The position numbers were made by a program, and so were the translations under genes. This document shows, one piece after another, positions 21,863-29,659 of a DNA stretch of 64,000 nt; position 1 is the first letter of the stretch, and each line of letters opens with the position of its first letter. The notes under the pieces were generated by a model that saw only the letters and a list, made by a program, of their open reading frames with translations, ran no database searches and had not been told where the DNA came from. Source of the DNA: Streptomyces sp. NBC_01498. Its GTDB lineage: Bacteria > Actinomycetota > Actinomycetes > Streptomycetales > Streptomycetaceae. The stretch spans positions 4,340,001 to 4,404,000 of the forward strand of contig NZ_CP109598.1 of the NCBI RefSeq assembly GCF_036327775.1, given 5' to 3'.

Positions 21863-23755
21863 ATGACCCAGCCGCCCAACCAGCCACCGCCGCCGGGACA
21901 GCAGCCGGGCCAACAGCCGGGACAGCAGCAGGGCCCGCCCCAGGGCCCGCCGCCCGGACCGCAGCCGGGATACGGCTACCCGCAGGGGCCGCCGCAGACG
22001 CCGCCGGGCCAGCCCGGTTACGGCTACCCGCAGACGCCGCCCGCCCCGGGCCAGCCGGGACCGTACAACCAGCCCGGCCCGTACGGCCAGCAGCCCCCCG
22101 GCCAGCCCGGCCCGTACCAGCAGCCGGGACCGTACGGCCAGCAGCCCGGACCGTACAACCAGCCCGGTCCCTACGGTCAGCAGCCCGGCCCGTACCAGCA
22201 GCCCGGTCCGTACGTCTCCGGGCCCAACCCGTACGGCGGAGGCGGCGGTTACCCGCCCCAGCAGTTCCCCGGCGCGCCCGTCCCGCCGCCCGGCGGCACC
22301 GGCGGCGGCAACTTCTTCACGCGCAAGCCGGGCATCGTCGTGGCGGCGGCCGTCGCGGGACTGCTCGTCGTCGGCGGCGGCGTCTGGTTCGCCGTGAGCG
22401 GTGACGACGGCGGGGGCGGCAAGAAGAACGTCAGCAAGGACAAGGACGGCAAGCCCGCCGGTACCGAGGAGCCCGACAGCGGCGACGGCACGGGCGGCGG
22501 GCGCGAGGCGCAGGACGACCTCAACGCCGGGCGCAAGAAGGGCGAGTCGAGGGTCCTCTGGCTCCAGAAGAACGATGTCGACCTGCCGAAGAACGGCGCC
22601 GACGTGTACGGCCCCTGGTTCGCCGGGGACATCGTCGCCAAGGCGATGTACAAGAAGATCGTCGGGTACGGCGCCGCGGACGGCAAGGAGAAGTGGAGCA
22701 TGACGCTCCCGGCCGAGATGTGCGCCGCGCCCCCGGCGCCCACGGCGGACGGCCGGATCGTCCTCGGGATCAAGGACGGGGTCACGGAGAAGTCCGAGTG
22801 CACGGTCCTCCAGGAGGTCGACCTCAAGACCGGCAAGGGCGGCTGGAAGCAGGAGGTCAAGCAGCAGCACTCCTTCGACTTCCTCTCCGACATCACCCTC
22901 GCGATCAACGGCGACACCGTCAGCGCCGCCCGGACCGGCGCCGTCAACGCCTACCGGATGAGCGACGGCAAGCCGCTCTTCGACAAGGTCGCGGGCAACT
23001 GCCAGCCCGACGCGATCTCCGGCGGCCCCCGGATGATCGCCGCCGAGAGCTGCCCCTCCGCGGACATCGACAAGCAGCAGAACCAGGTGCAGGAGCTCGA
23101 CCCGGTCACCGGCAAGGCCAAGTGGACGTACAAGCTCCAGCCCAAGTGGGAGCTGGACAAGGTCTATTCGAGCGACCCCATCGTCCTGTCGCTGACCGAG
23201 CCGGACAAGAAGTCCTGGGCCATCGTCGCCCTCAACGAGAACGGCACCGTGCGGTCCCAGATCGACGGCGGCAAGGACAAGTTCCAGCCCGACTGCGGCG
23301 GGAGCTTCATCGTCTTCGGCGCCAACCTCGACGGCTGCACCGGCATGGCCGCCGACGCCACCACCTTCTACATGGCGACGGCGCCGAGCGAGACCGGCTC
23401 GGCGGGCACCAACGAGGTCGTCGCCTTCGGCCTGGACACCGGCAAGGAGAAGTGGCGGGCCAAGTCCCCGGCCGGGCGCGTCATGACGCCGCTGCGGATG
23501 GAGGGCGCGAACGTCGTCCTGCACTACCGGGCGTCGTACGACAAGGGCGGCGCGATAGCCACCCTGGCGCCGACCGGCGGCACCCCCAAGGTGGTGCTCC
23601 AGAACCCCAAGTCCACGGCCCAGATCGAGAGTTCCTTCTTCTCCCCCGAACTGGACTACGTCGGCGGACGGTTCTACGTGACCAGCGACCGGGTCAGCGC
23701 CAGCGACGACAAGGCGGAGATGGAGACGAAGACGATGATGGTGTTCGGCAAGTGA
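21863..23755 (+). CDS. membrane-anchored PQQ-like beta-propeller protein with Pro/Gln-rich N-terminus (1)
   Basis: This 630-residue protein has a ~150-residue cytosolic low-complexity N-terminus of repeated PGQPGPY/GQQPGPY units, one membrane helix at about 155-178 (IVVAAAVAGLLVVGGGVWF), an acidic, charged linker, and then an extracytoplasmic propeller with PQQ-like repeats (for example KEKWSMTLPAEMC, LDTGKEKWRAKS). PQQ-type repeats of this kind often occur without cofactor as protein-binding scaffolds. It is the first of two tandem paralogues in the same orientation, separated by a hairpin terminator. The ATG has AAGGGGG upstream. Function unknown; surface role inferred. Confidence 0.88.
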   Translation: MTQPPNQPPPPGQQPGQQPGQQQGPPQGPPPGPQPGYGYPQGPPQTPPGQPGYGYPQTPPAPGQPGPYNQPGPYGQQPPGQPGPYQQPGPYGQQPGPYNQPGPYGQQPGPYQQPGPYVSGPNPYGGGGGYPPQQFPGAPVPPPGGTGGGNFFTRKPGIVVAAAVAGLLVVGGGVWFAVSGDDGGGGKKNVSKDKDGKPAGTEEPDSGDGTGGGREAQDDLNAGRKKGESRVLWLQKNDVDLPKNGADVYGPWFAGDIVAKAMYKKIVGYGAADGKEKWSMTLPAEMCAAPPAPTADGRIVLGIKDGVTEKSECTVLQEVDLKTGKGGWKQEVKQQHSFDFLSDITLAINGDTVSAARTGAVNAYRMSDGKPLFDKVAGNCQPDAISGGPRMIAAESCPSADIDKQQNQVQELDPVTGKAKWTYKLQPKWELDKVYSSDPIVLSLTEPDKKSWAIVALNENGTVRSQIDGGKDKFQPDCGGSFIVFGANLDGCTGMAADATTFYMATAPSETGSAGTNEVVAFGLDTGKEKWRAKSPAGRVMTPLRMEGANVVLHYRASYDKGGAIATLAPTGGTPKVVLQNPKSTAQIESSFFSPELDYVGGRFYVTSDRVSASDDKAEMETKTMMVFGK

Positions 23756-23761
23756 CGAGCA

Positions 23762-23810
23762 CCCCGGGTTCCCGGCGCGCGGGCCGCCCGCGCCCGCCGG
23801 GAACCCGGGG
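23762..23810 (+). terminator. 16-bp perfect hairpin between the two propeller genes
   Basis: Arms of 16 bp (23762-23777 and 23795-23810) pair perfectly; the 17 bases between them can form a second small stem. It starts 6 bp after the first propeller gene's stop and separates the paralogues into independent or attenuated transcripts. Confidence 0.8.
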
Positions 23811-23892
23811 CCGGTCCGTCCCGCCCGTCCCCCGTCACCCGCGTCCCCTCCGCTCCCCGTACCCGCACCCTTCCCCCTGAGGTAAGTACGCC

Positions 23893-25710
23893 ATGACGCA
23901 GCCACCCCAGCCGCCCAACGACCCTTCGCAGGGAGGGCCCGGCGAGCCGCCGGCCGGCGGGTTCGGCGCGCCGATCGAGCCGCCGCCGGGCGGATTCGGC
24001 GCCCCGATGCCGCCACCGTCCGGTCAGCCCGGCTACGGCTACCCGCAGACCCCGCCGGCCGGCGCCGGTCAGTACGGCTATCCGCAGCAGCCCACGCAGC
24101 CCGCCGGCCAGCCGCAGTACGGGTATCCCCAGCAGCAGCCGGGCCAGCCGCCGTACGGCTACCCGCAGCAGGGACAGCCGCAGTACGGCTACCCGCAGGC
24201 CCCCGGCCAGCCGTACACCCAGCCCGGTCAGCCCGGCCCCGGCACCCCCGGCGGCAAGAAGATCAGCGCCCAGGCGAAGATCATCATCGCGGCGGTCGTC
24301 GCCGTCGTCCTCATCGTCGGCGGTGGCGTCTACGTCGCCTCCGGCGGCGACGACAAGAAGGACCAGGCCGGGACGTCCGGCTCCACCGACGGCGACAAGG
24401 GCGGCGACAAGGGCGGCACGTCCCTCGGCGGCGGCACCGAGAAGCCCCCGGCGAACACCAAGTCCAAGGTCGCCTTCCAGCTGCCGCAGCCCAAGGTCAC
24501 CGACATCACCGACGTGTCGGGCTCCTGGATCACCGACAAGGCGTACGTCAAGTCCGGGCTCAACCAGATCGTCGGCCACGAACCCGACACCGGCAAGCAG
24601 CTCTGGACCATCCCGCTGCCCGGCCAGATCTGCGCCGCCTCACGGCACACCACCGAGGACGACAAGACCGCCGTCGTCTTCGCCGCGAGCAAGCCGACCG
24701 CCAAGCAGAAGTTCGTCTCCTGCACCGAGGTCGGCGCGATCGACCTGGCGGCGGGCAAGCTGCTGTGGACCAAGTCCGTCACCGGCGGCAACGCCGGTGA
24801 CAACAAGGCCGCCTTCCGCGAGGTCACCCTCAGCGGCACCACCGTGGCCGTCGGCGGCACCGAGGGCGGCGCGGCCTTCGACCTGGCCACCGGCGAGAAC
24901 CTGTGGAAGCCCGAGGTCAACGCCGAGGGCTGCTACGACATGGGGTACGGCGGCGGCGCCGGACTCGTCGCGGCGCGCAAGTGCGGCTCGTACGACGACC
25001 CGTCGGTCCTCATCCAGAACGTGAACCCGGCCGACGGCGCGCCCCTGTCCACCTTCAAGATGCCCGCGGGCGTCGAGTACGTCTCCGTCGTCTCCACCAA
25101 GCCCCTCGTCGTCGCGGCCGACGTGGGCGACACGGCGGGCGACGGCAGCGGGATCTCGGACTTCTTCTCCATCGACGAGAAGACCGGCAAGCTGCGCGCC
25201 AAGATCTCGGTGGACGCGGACAGGTACGCGGCGCGGTGCGCCGCCACCGAGGTCGAGCAGTGCACGAAGCTGGCCGTCGGCAACGACCGCATCTACGTGC
25301 CGACCGAGGAGCACGAGGGCACCGGCGACGCGTACGGCCAGACCAACGAGATCGTCTCCTTCGACCTCGCGACCGGCAAGGCCACCACGGACCGGGCCGA
25401 CGCGGGCGAGCGCTACGCGATGTACCCGCTGCGCATGGACGGGTCGAACATCATCGCGTACAAGTGGCCCCCGTACGACGCGGGCGGCAAGATCGTCTCC
25501 ATCGACGGCGGGACCTTCGAGGAGACGGTCCTCCTGGAGAACCCGGCAGACAAGACCGTCCGCGAGGCCGAGACCAGCTTCTCGCTGGACGGCGCGGAGG
25601 TGCTGTACGGCAACGGCCGCATGTACACGTCCGAGACGCTGATCAGCAAGCCGACGGAGTACAGCAAGGACCGTGAGGAGTACCTCGTGGTGGCGTTCAC
25701 CACGAAGTAG
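23893..25710 (+). CDS. membrane-anchored PQQ-like beta-propeller protein with Pro/Gln-rich N-terminus (2)
   Basis: This 605-residue paralogue of the preceding protein has the same plan: an N-terminal repeat region of [15 protein letters not shown] units to about residue 120, a membrane helix at about 129-150 ([20 protein letters not shown]), a charged Gly/Asp/Lys linker, and an extracytoplasmic PQQ-like propeller ([40 protein letters not shown]). Cysteines spread through the propeller suggest disulphides outside the cell. The ATG follows GAGGTAAG. The N-terminal repeats are more tyrosine-dense than in the first copy. Function unknown. Confidence 0.88.
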   Translation: MTQPPQPPNDPSQGGPGEPPAGGFGAPIEPPPGGFGAPMPPPSGQPGYGYPQTPPAGAGQYGYPQQPTQPAGQPQYGYPQQQPGQPPYGYPQQGQPQYGYPQAPGQPYTQPGQPGPGTPGGKKISAQAKIIIAAVVAVVLIVGGGVYVASGGDDKKDQAGTSGSTDGDKGGDKGGTSLGGGTEKPPANTKSKVAFQLPQPKVTDITDVSGSWITDKAYVKSGLNQIVGHEPDTGKQLWTIPLPGQICAASRHTTEDDKTAVVFAASKPTAKQKFVSCTEVGAIDLAAGKLLWTKSVTGGNAGDNKAAFREVTLSGTTVAVGGTEGGAAFDLATGENLWKPEVNAEGCYDMGYGGGAGLVAARKCGSYDDPSVLIQNVNPADGAPLSTFKMPAGVEYVSVVSTKPLVVAADVGDTAGDGSGISDFFSIDEKTGKLRAKISVDADRYAARCAATEVEQCTKLAVGNDRIYVPTEEHEGTGDAYGQTNEIVSFDLATGKATTDRADAGERYAMYPLRMDGSNIIAYKWPPYDAGGKIVSIDGGTFEETVLLENPADKTVREAETSFSLDGAEVLYGNGRMYTSETLISKPTEYSKDREEYLVVAFTTK

Positions 25711-25732
25711 CCCCGGCCGGTACGACCCCACC

Positions 25733-25783
25733 GCCCCCGGGGAGGACAGGGCGCCCGAACGGGCCCTGTTCCTCCCCGGGGGC
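25733..25783 (+). terminator. strong hairpin after the second propeller gene
   Basis: Arms of 20 bp (GCCCCCGGGGAGGACAGGGC and its complement with one bulged base) end the propeller locus, 22 bp past the stop codon. Confidence 0.8.
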
Positions 25784-25907
25784 TCTCGTTTCCCGACACT
25801 CGTGGCGGGACGGACAGCTCACGCGCACCTCGTGGTCTGCTGGGACCGTTGGCCGAGACGAGCCCGGCGGGGCATGACCTGCCGGGCGGGCGAGAGGGAA
25901 GCACACG

Positions 25908-27152
25908 GTGGAGAAAGGCCGGTCCCAGGGCCGCAGAGTGGAACTGGACCTGTCGGAGGGATTCGGCGAGCGGCTGCTGGGGCAGCTGCTGGACCGGGCC
26001 CACGAGATGCCGCCGCAGCTCATGGCTCCACTCGTGGCCGAGGAAGTGCGCCGCATCGGCGGCCGGGACCTGTCGATCCTGCTCCAGTGCTACGAGCAGC
26101 TCGAACTGGTCCCTCTGCCGGGAAGGGGACTCATCGTCGGCGAGCCGCTGCCCATCGACGGCTCCCTCGCGGGTGAGACCTTTCTGCGCAAGACCCCGGC
26201 CGAGGAAGTGCGGGACGACGGTGTACGGCTGTATCTCCCGCTGCTGGACGGCAGTGACGAGGTCGGGGTGCTGGCGCTGACCCTGGACACGGTCGACGAC
26301 AACGACCGGCGGCTGCTGCGGCGGCTGGCCGGTCTGGTCGCCGACATGGTGGTGACCAAGGGCGCGTACACCGACCGGTTCTTCCAGACCCGGCGGCGCC
26401 ATCCGATGAGTCTGGCCGCCGAGATCCAGTGGTCCCTGCTGCCGCCGATGTCGATGACCACCCCTCAGGTCTCCGTCGCGGGTGTCCTGGAGCCGGCCTA
26501 CTCCGTCGCCGGCGACAGCGTGGACTACGCCCTCAACGACGACATCCTGCACGTGGCCATCATCGACGCGATGGGCCACGGTCTGAACGCGGCCGTGCTG
26601 GCGACCGTCGCCGTGGGCGCCTACCGGCACGCCCGGCGCTCGGACGTCGACCTCGCCGGGCTGTACGCCTTCATGGACAAGGCCATCGACGAGCAGTTCG
26701 GCCCGGACCAGTTCGTCACCGCCCAGATGATCCGCCTGGACATCGGGACTGGCTGCCTTCAGTGGGTCAACGCGGGGCACCCGGCGGCGCTTCTCATCCG
26801 GGGCCACCGGGTGGTGCGCGTCCTGGAGAACCCGGGGACCCTGCCGGTCGGCTTCGGCGGCGCCGAACCCGTGACCTTCACCCTCGATCTCCAGCGGGGC
26901 GACCGGGTGATGTTCTACACCGACGGGCTCGTGGAGGAACACCACGCGGGCCAGGAGCAGTTCGGCGAGGAGCGCATGATCGACGTCATCGAACATGTCA
27001 GCCCGACCGTGCGAGGCGTACAGCACCTGGCGCGGAACCTGTCCCACGCGCTCAAACGGGAGAGGGGCGGGAACACCAGCGACGACGCGACCATCTTCCT
27101 GGTCGAGTGGCACGGCGGCACCGCCGACCACCTCGCCACCCTGGAAATCTAG
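25908..27152 (+). CDS. PP2C-type (SpoIIE/RsbU-like) protein phosphatase with GAF-like N-domain
   Basis: This 414-residue cytoplasmic protein has a GAF-like sensor region (about 35-160) and a SpoIIE-type phosphatase domain (about 175-405). Phosphatase motifs include LAAEIQWSLLP, SVAGDSVDYALNDD (metal-binding Asp), VAIIDAMGHGLNAAVLA, WVNAGHPAALLIRG, VMFYTDGLVEEH and the closing SDDATIFLVEW, so the metal ligands look present. Such enzymes dephosphorylate anti-anti-sigma factors in partner-switching. The GTG at 25908 has an AGAGGGAAG ribosome site. It is a single gene convergent with the next; its sigma-factor target is not encoded nearby. Confidence 0.92.
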   Translation: MEKGRSQGRRVELDLSEGFGERLLGQLLDRAHEMPPQLMAPLVAEEVRRIGGRDLSILLQCYEQLELVPLPGRGLIVGEPLPIDGSLAGETFLRKTPAEEVRDDGVRLYLPLLDGSDEVGVLALTLDTVDDNDRRLLRRLAGLVADMVVTKGAYTDRFFQTRRRHPMSLAAEIQWSLLPPMSMTTPQVSVAGVLEPAYSVAGDSVDYALNDDILHVAIIDAMGHGLNAAVLATVAVGAYRHARRSDVDLAGLYAFMDKAIDEQFGPDQFVTAQMIRLDIGTGCLQWVNAGHPAALLIRGHRVVRVLENPGTLPVGFGGAEPVTFTLDLQRGDRVMFYTDGLVEEHHAGQEQFGEERMIDVIEHVSPTVRGVQHLARNLSHALKRERGGNTSDDATIFLVEWHGGTADHLATLEI

Positions 27153-27186
27153 GCCGGACGGGACCCGGGGACGGTGCTGTCGCGGA

Positions 27187-27903
27187 TCAGCCGCAGTACT
27201 CGACGGTATCGACGAACGCGAGCTTCTTCCTCAGGACGTAGCCGGTCGGGCTTCCGGTGATGACGTCCTTGACGGTGCCGTAGTAGCGGTCGTCCACGGG
27301 GGACGGGTAACTGGCGGGCTCCTCGCGGAAGAACAGGGTGCCCGAGGCCACCTCGCCGAGCTGCTGCCCCCGGATGTCCCAGATCTGGCCCCTCCCGGTC
27401 ACCCGGTACCGCTCCCGCGGCGGACAGGCCAGCGTCGACGTGGGCCCGGGTGTGGGACGTGTGTCCGGCACGTCGGCGATCGGCGCGGTGGTCGGCAGCG
27501 GGGCCTGCGTCGAAAGCGCGGGCGCGGGTGCGGGCGGGGGGACCGGTGGGAGGGCCGACGGTGATGACGAGGGGCTCGGGGTGGGGCTCTCCGGGGTCGT
27601 CGGCTTCGGAAGCGGCCCCGGAAGCGGGGGCGTCGTTCTCCGGTCGGTCGCGTGGCTCGCGTCGGTCGTGTCGCGCCGAACGGGCTCCACGGGGGTGCCG
27701 CTGCCCGCGACGAGGACGATCGAGACCACCACGGCCACCGTGACCACGACGGCCTTCACCAGAGCGACGGTCTGTTTCCCCGAACTCGGCATGTTGTGCT
27801 GGCAGATGTGAGCCCCGACGGCGATCCCCCGGGGCCGGTACACGTTGACCGTCTGCGGACCGCCCGCGCACCCGCAGGAGTGCTGCTCCGTCACGTCCGT
27901 CAC
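27187..27903 (-). CDS. single-pass membrane protein with N-terminal RG-A-G-HI-Q-N motif and extracellular SH3-like domain
   Basis: This 238-residue protein has a short cytoplasmic segment with two cysteines (HSCGCAGG) and a 20-residue motif at 18-37 (TVNVYRPRGIAVGAHICQHN), a membrane helix at about 48-67, a long Pro/Ser/Thr linker, and a C-terminal domain of about 75 residues (RYRVTGRGQIWDIRGQQLGE, GTLFFREEPASY, GYVLRKKLAFVDT) that resembles a small SH3-like barrel. The motif matches the C-terminus of the next upstream gene, only 4 bp away on the same strand. The GTG at 27903 is chosen because of this close coupling; an ATG 13 codons upstream is an alternative. A receptor-like role is inferred. 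Confidence 0.6.
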   Translation of the reverse strand: MTDVTEQHSCGCAGGPQTVNVYRPRGIAVGAHICQHNMPSSGKQTVALVKAVVVTVAVVVSIVLVAGSGTPVEPVRRDTTDASHATDRRTTPPLPGPLPKPTTPESPTPSPSSSPSALPPVPPPAPAPALSTQAPLPTTAPIADVPDTRPTPGPTSTLACPPRERYRVTGRGQIWDIRGQQLGEVASGTLFFREEPASYPSPVDDRYYGTVKDVITGSPTGYVLRKKLAFVDTVEYCG

Positions 27904-27907
27904 CCGG

Positions 27908-28210
27908 TCAGTGGAAATGGTTCTCCTGCCGGATGTGGTCACCGATCGCCGTGCCTCTGGCCTCGTGGATGGTGACGGTGCACGGCCCGAACCGGCCGAC
28001 GCCGTCGGTGCCGCTCAGGGGCTCGTCCACTTCGCCGGGCTCGCCGGGCTCGCCGGCGGACTGTTCCCCGCCGTCCGGGACGTCTCGCTGACGGCGCGGC
28101 ACGGGAGCCACTCTGCCCCACGCGTCCCGTGCGACACGCTGGACCGTCTCCGTCATTCCGACCGTCACTCCCGCGACGACGGCCTGGGCCGCCAGCACCA
28201 TCTCGGACAT
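27908..28210 (-). CDS. small helical protein ending in the shared RG-A-G-HI-Q-N motif
   Basis: This 100-residue protein starts at ATG 28210 with AAGGGG upstream. Residues 1-35 form an amphipathic/hydrophobic helical region (MVLAAQAVVAGVTVGMTETV, VQRVARDAWGRV) of the sort seen at the start of small Bell-type proteins, followed by an acidic, Gly/Pro-rich linker, and residues 78-97 carry TVTIHEARGTAIGDHIRQEN. Ten of twenty positions match the motif in the next gene. The pattern of a helical domain with a short motif at one end, beside a second protein carrying the same motif, is the design of amyloid-signalling pairs in bacteria. Function not established. Confidence 0.6.
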   Translation of the reverse strand: MSEMVLAAQAVVAGVTVGMTETVQRVARDAWGRVAPVPRRQRDVPDGGEQSAGEPGEPGEVDEPLSGTDGVGRFGPCTVTIHEARGTAIGDHIRQENHFH

Positions 28211-28587
28211 CGCTACCCCTTCACGCTGGGCGTTGTGGCGGCTCAGTATGGTCAAGTCCGTCCGCCGTTCCGGTGCGTGACGACACCCGACCGGGCGTTG
28301 ACCTCGGGTTCCGGCAGACCGAATTCGCCCGCACGAGTGACACCCCGGACCCGCGACAGCCGCCCCCGGCACCCCTTCGTCAGCCGGCGCCGAGGAAGGC
28401 GAACACGGGGCGCGGGAAGGCTTCCGGGGCCTTCGATGATCGTTCCGCCACCCGGGTTCGCCGTGAATGGTTGTCAATTCGACAACTACGCGCCTACTTC
28501 GCCGTACGGGGGCGCGCGACCCCGGCCGAGCGTGTAGCTTGCCGGATCAGGGGCCGGGGGGCCCGGAGCCGGGGATGGGGTTGCTCA
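28211..28587. other. divergent spacer with a palindrome, no gene seen
   Basis: The 377-bp spacer between the divergent small motif gene and the LuxR gene holds an inverted repeat at 28470-28486 and Arg/Pro shadow frames; no other gene is visible. Confidence 0.45.
28470..28486. promoter_or_regulatory. inverted repeat GTTGTC-N5-GACAAC
   Basis: Six-base arms are separated by AATTC in a locally AT-rich stretch 102 bp upstream of the LuxR start. TTGTCA within it could serve as a -35 element. A regulator-binding role is suggested by symmetry alone. Confidence 0.4.
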
Positions 28588-29307
28588 ATGGGCGTACGGC
28601 TCATGGTGGTTGACGACCACCGACTGCTCGCCGAGGCGCTCGCCTCGGCTCTCAAGCTGCGCGGGCACCGGGTGCTCGCCGCCGCCGCGCCGACGGCCGG
28701 CGCCGCCGATCTGGTGATCAGCCGGGCACCCGAGGTGTGCCTGATGGGGACGGCGGCTCCGGCCGAGCCCGGGGCCTTCGACCCGATCGTCCGGATCAGA
28801 CGCGACCGCCCCCAGGTGGCGGTCCTGGTCCTCGGCCCGGTGCCGAACCCGCGCGGTATCGCCGCCGCGTTCGCGGCCGGCGCCTGCGGCTACGTACGGC
28901 ACGACGAGCGCATCGAGGGTGTCGAGCGGGCCATAGTGAAGGCGCGGGCGGGCGACGCGGCCGTGGCGCCGGGGCTGTTGCAGGGCGCGTTCACCGAACT
29001 GCTCCACCCGGTGGCCCAGCCCGACGACGAGGGGCAGCGGCTGCTGCGGATGCTCACCCCGCGCGAGGTCGAGGTGCTGGTGCGGGTCGCCGAGGGCGAG
29101 GACACCCGGCTGATCGCCGCCGGGATGGGCATCGCGCCGAGCACCGCCCGCACGCATGTGCAGCGGGTCCTGATGAAGCTCGGAGTCGGCTCCCGGCTGG
29201 AGGCCGCCGCGCTGGCCGCGCGCACGGGGCTGCTGGACCGGGCCGTCGTGACCGCGCCCGACGCGCCCCCGGAAGCGCCGAAGGGGCCGGGCGGAGGGCA
29301 CGAGTAG
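28588..29307 (+). CDS. LuxR-type regulator with degenerate receiver
   Basis: This 239-residue protein has a response-regulator-like N-domain (MVVDDHRLLAEALASAL, acidic pair at 9-10) and a LuxR helix-turn-helix at about 155-215 (LTPREVEVLVRVAEGEDTRL, IAPSTARTHVQRVLMKLGV). The residue at the usual phosphoacceptor position is glycine (CLMGTAAP, G54) where LMD is normal, so phosphorylation is unlikely; it may respond to a ligand or protein partner. No histidine kinase adjoins it. The ATG at 28588 is chosen as the start of the domain; the ribosome site is weak. Confidence 0.85.
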   Translation: MGVRLMVVDDHRLLAEALASALKLRGHRVLAAAAPTAGAADLVISRAPEVCLMGTAAPAEPGAFDPIVRIRRDRPQVAVLVLGPVPNPRGIAAAFAAGACGYVRHDERIEGVERAIVKARAGDAAVAPGLLQGAFTELLHPVAQPDDEGQRLLRMLTPREVEVLVRVAEGEDTRLIAAGMGIAPSTARTHVQRVLMKLGVGSRLEAAALAARTGLLDRAVVTAPDAPPEAPKGPGGGHE

Positions 29308-29340
29308 TTCTCGTACACCCCGCCCGGCCCCAGTGCCTGG

Positions 29341-29640
29341 CTACTCCGCGGCGCCGGGCCCGGTCGCCGGGTCGGACGGCGGGGGTATCTCCACCGGGCG
29401 CAGCTTCATCCAGCCCAGGAAGAACAGGCCGAGCGCCAGCATCGCCAGCCCCGTCCAGAGGTTGATGTTGACGTCCTCCGCCTTCCTCAGGTCCGCCTCG
29501 GAGGCGAAGACACCGGCGACGGTGACGATCACCCCGTACAGCGTGAACAGGCCGCCGATGATCAGACGGATGTCGAACAGGCGGGCCGCCGTGGCGGACT
29601 TGCCCTCCAGTTCGGAGACTTCCTTGTGCAGGTCGGACAT
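29341..29640 (-). CDS. small two-helix membrane protein, partner of the symporter
   Basis: This 99-residue protein has an acidic start (SDLHKEVSELEGKS) and membrane helices at about 26-46 (LIIGGLFTLYGVIVTVAGVF) and 61-80 (LWTGLAMLALGLFFLGWM), ending in a Pro-rich acidic tail. It is 19 bp after the sodium:solute symporter gene on the same strand. Small two-helix proteins are a known accessory to symporters of this family, but no role has been read from the sequence. Confidence 0.75.
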   Translation of the reverse strand: MSDLHKEVSELEGKSATAARLFDIRLIIGGLFTLYGVIVTVAGVFASEADLRKAEDVNINLWTGLAMLALGLFFLGWMKLRPVEIPPPSDPATGPGAAE

Positions 29641-29659
29641 GGTGAGGCCGCCTATCGGG

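Noticed and set aside
20876..24016. 1046-codon minus-strand frame over ABC-F and propeller genes
   Set aside because: It is Arg/Val/Gly-rich shadow sequence opposite two well-supported genes, with no ribosome site at its start.
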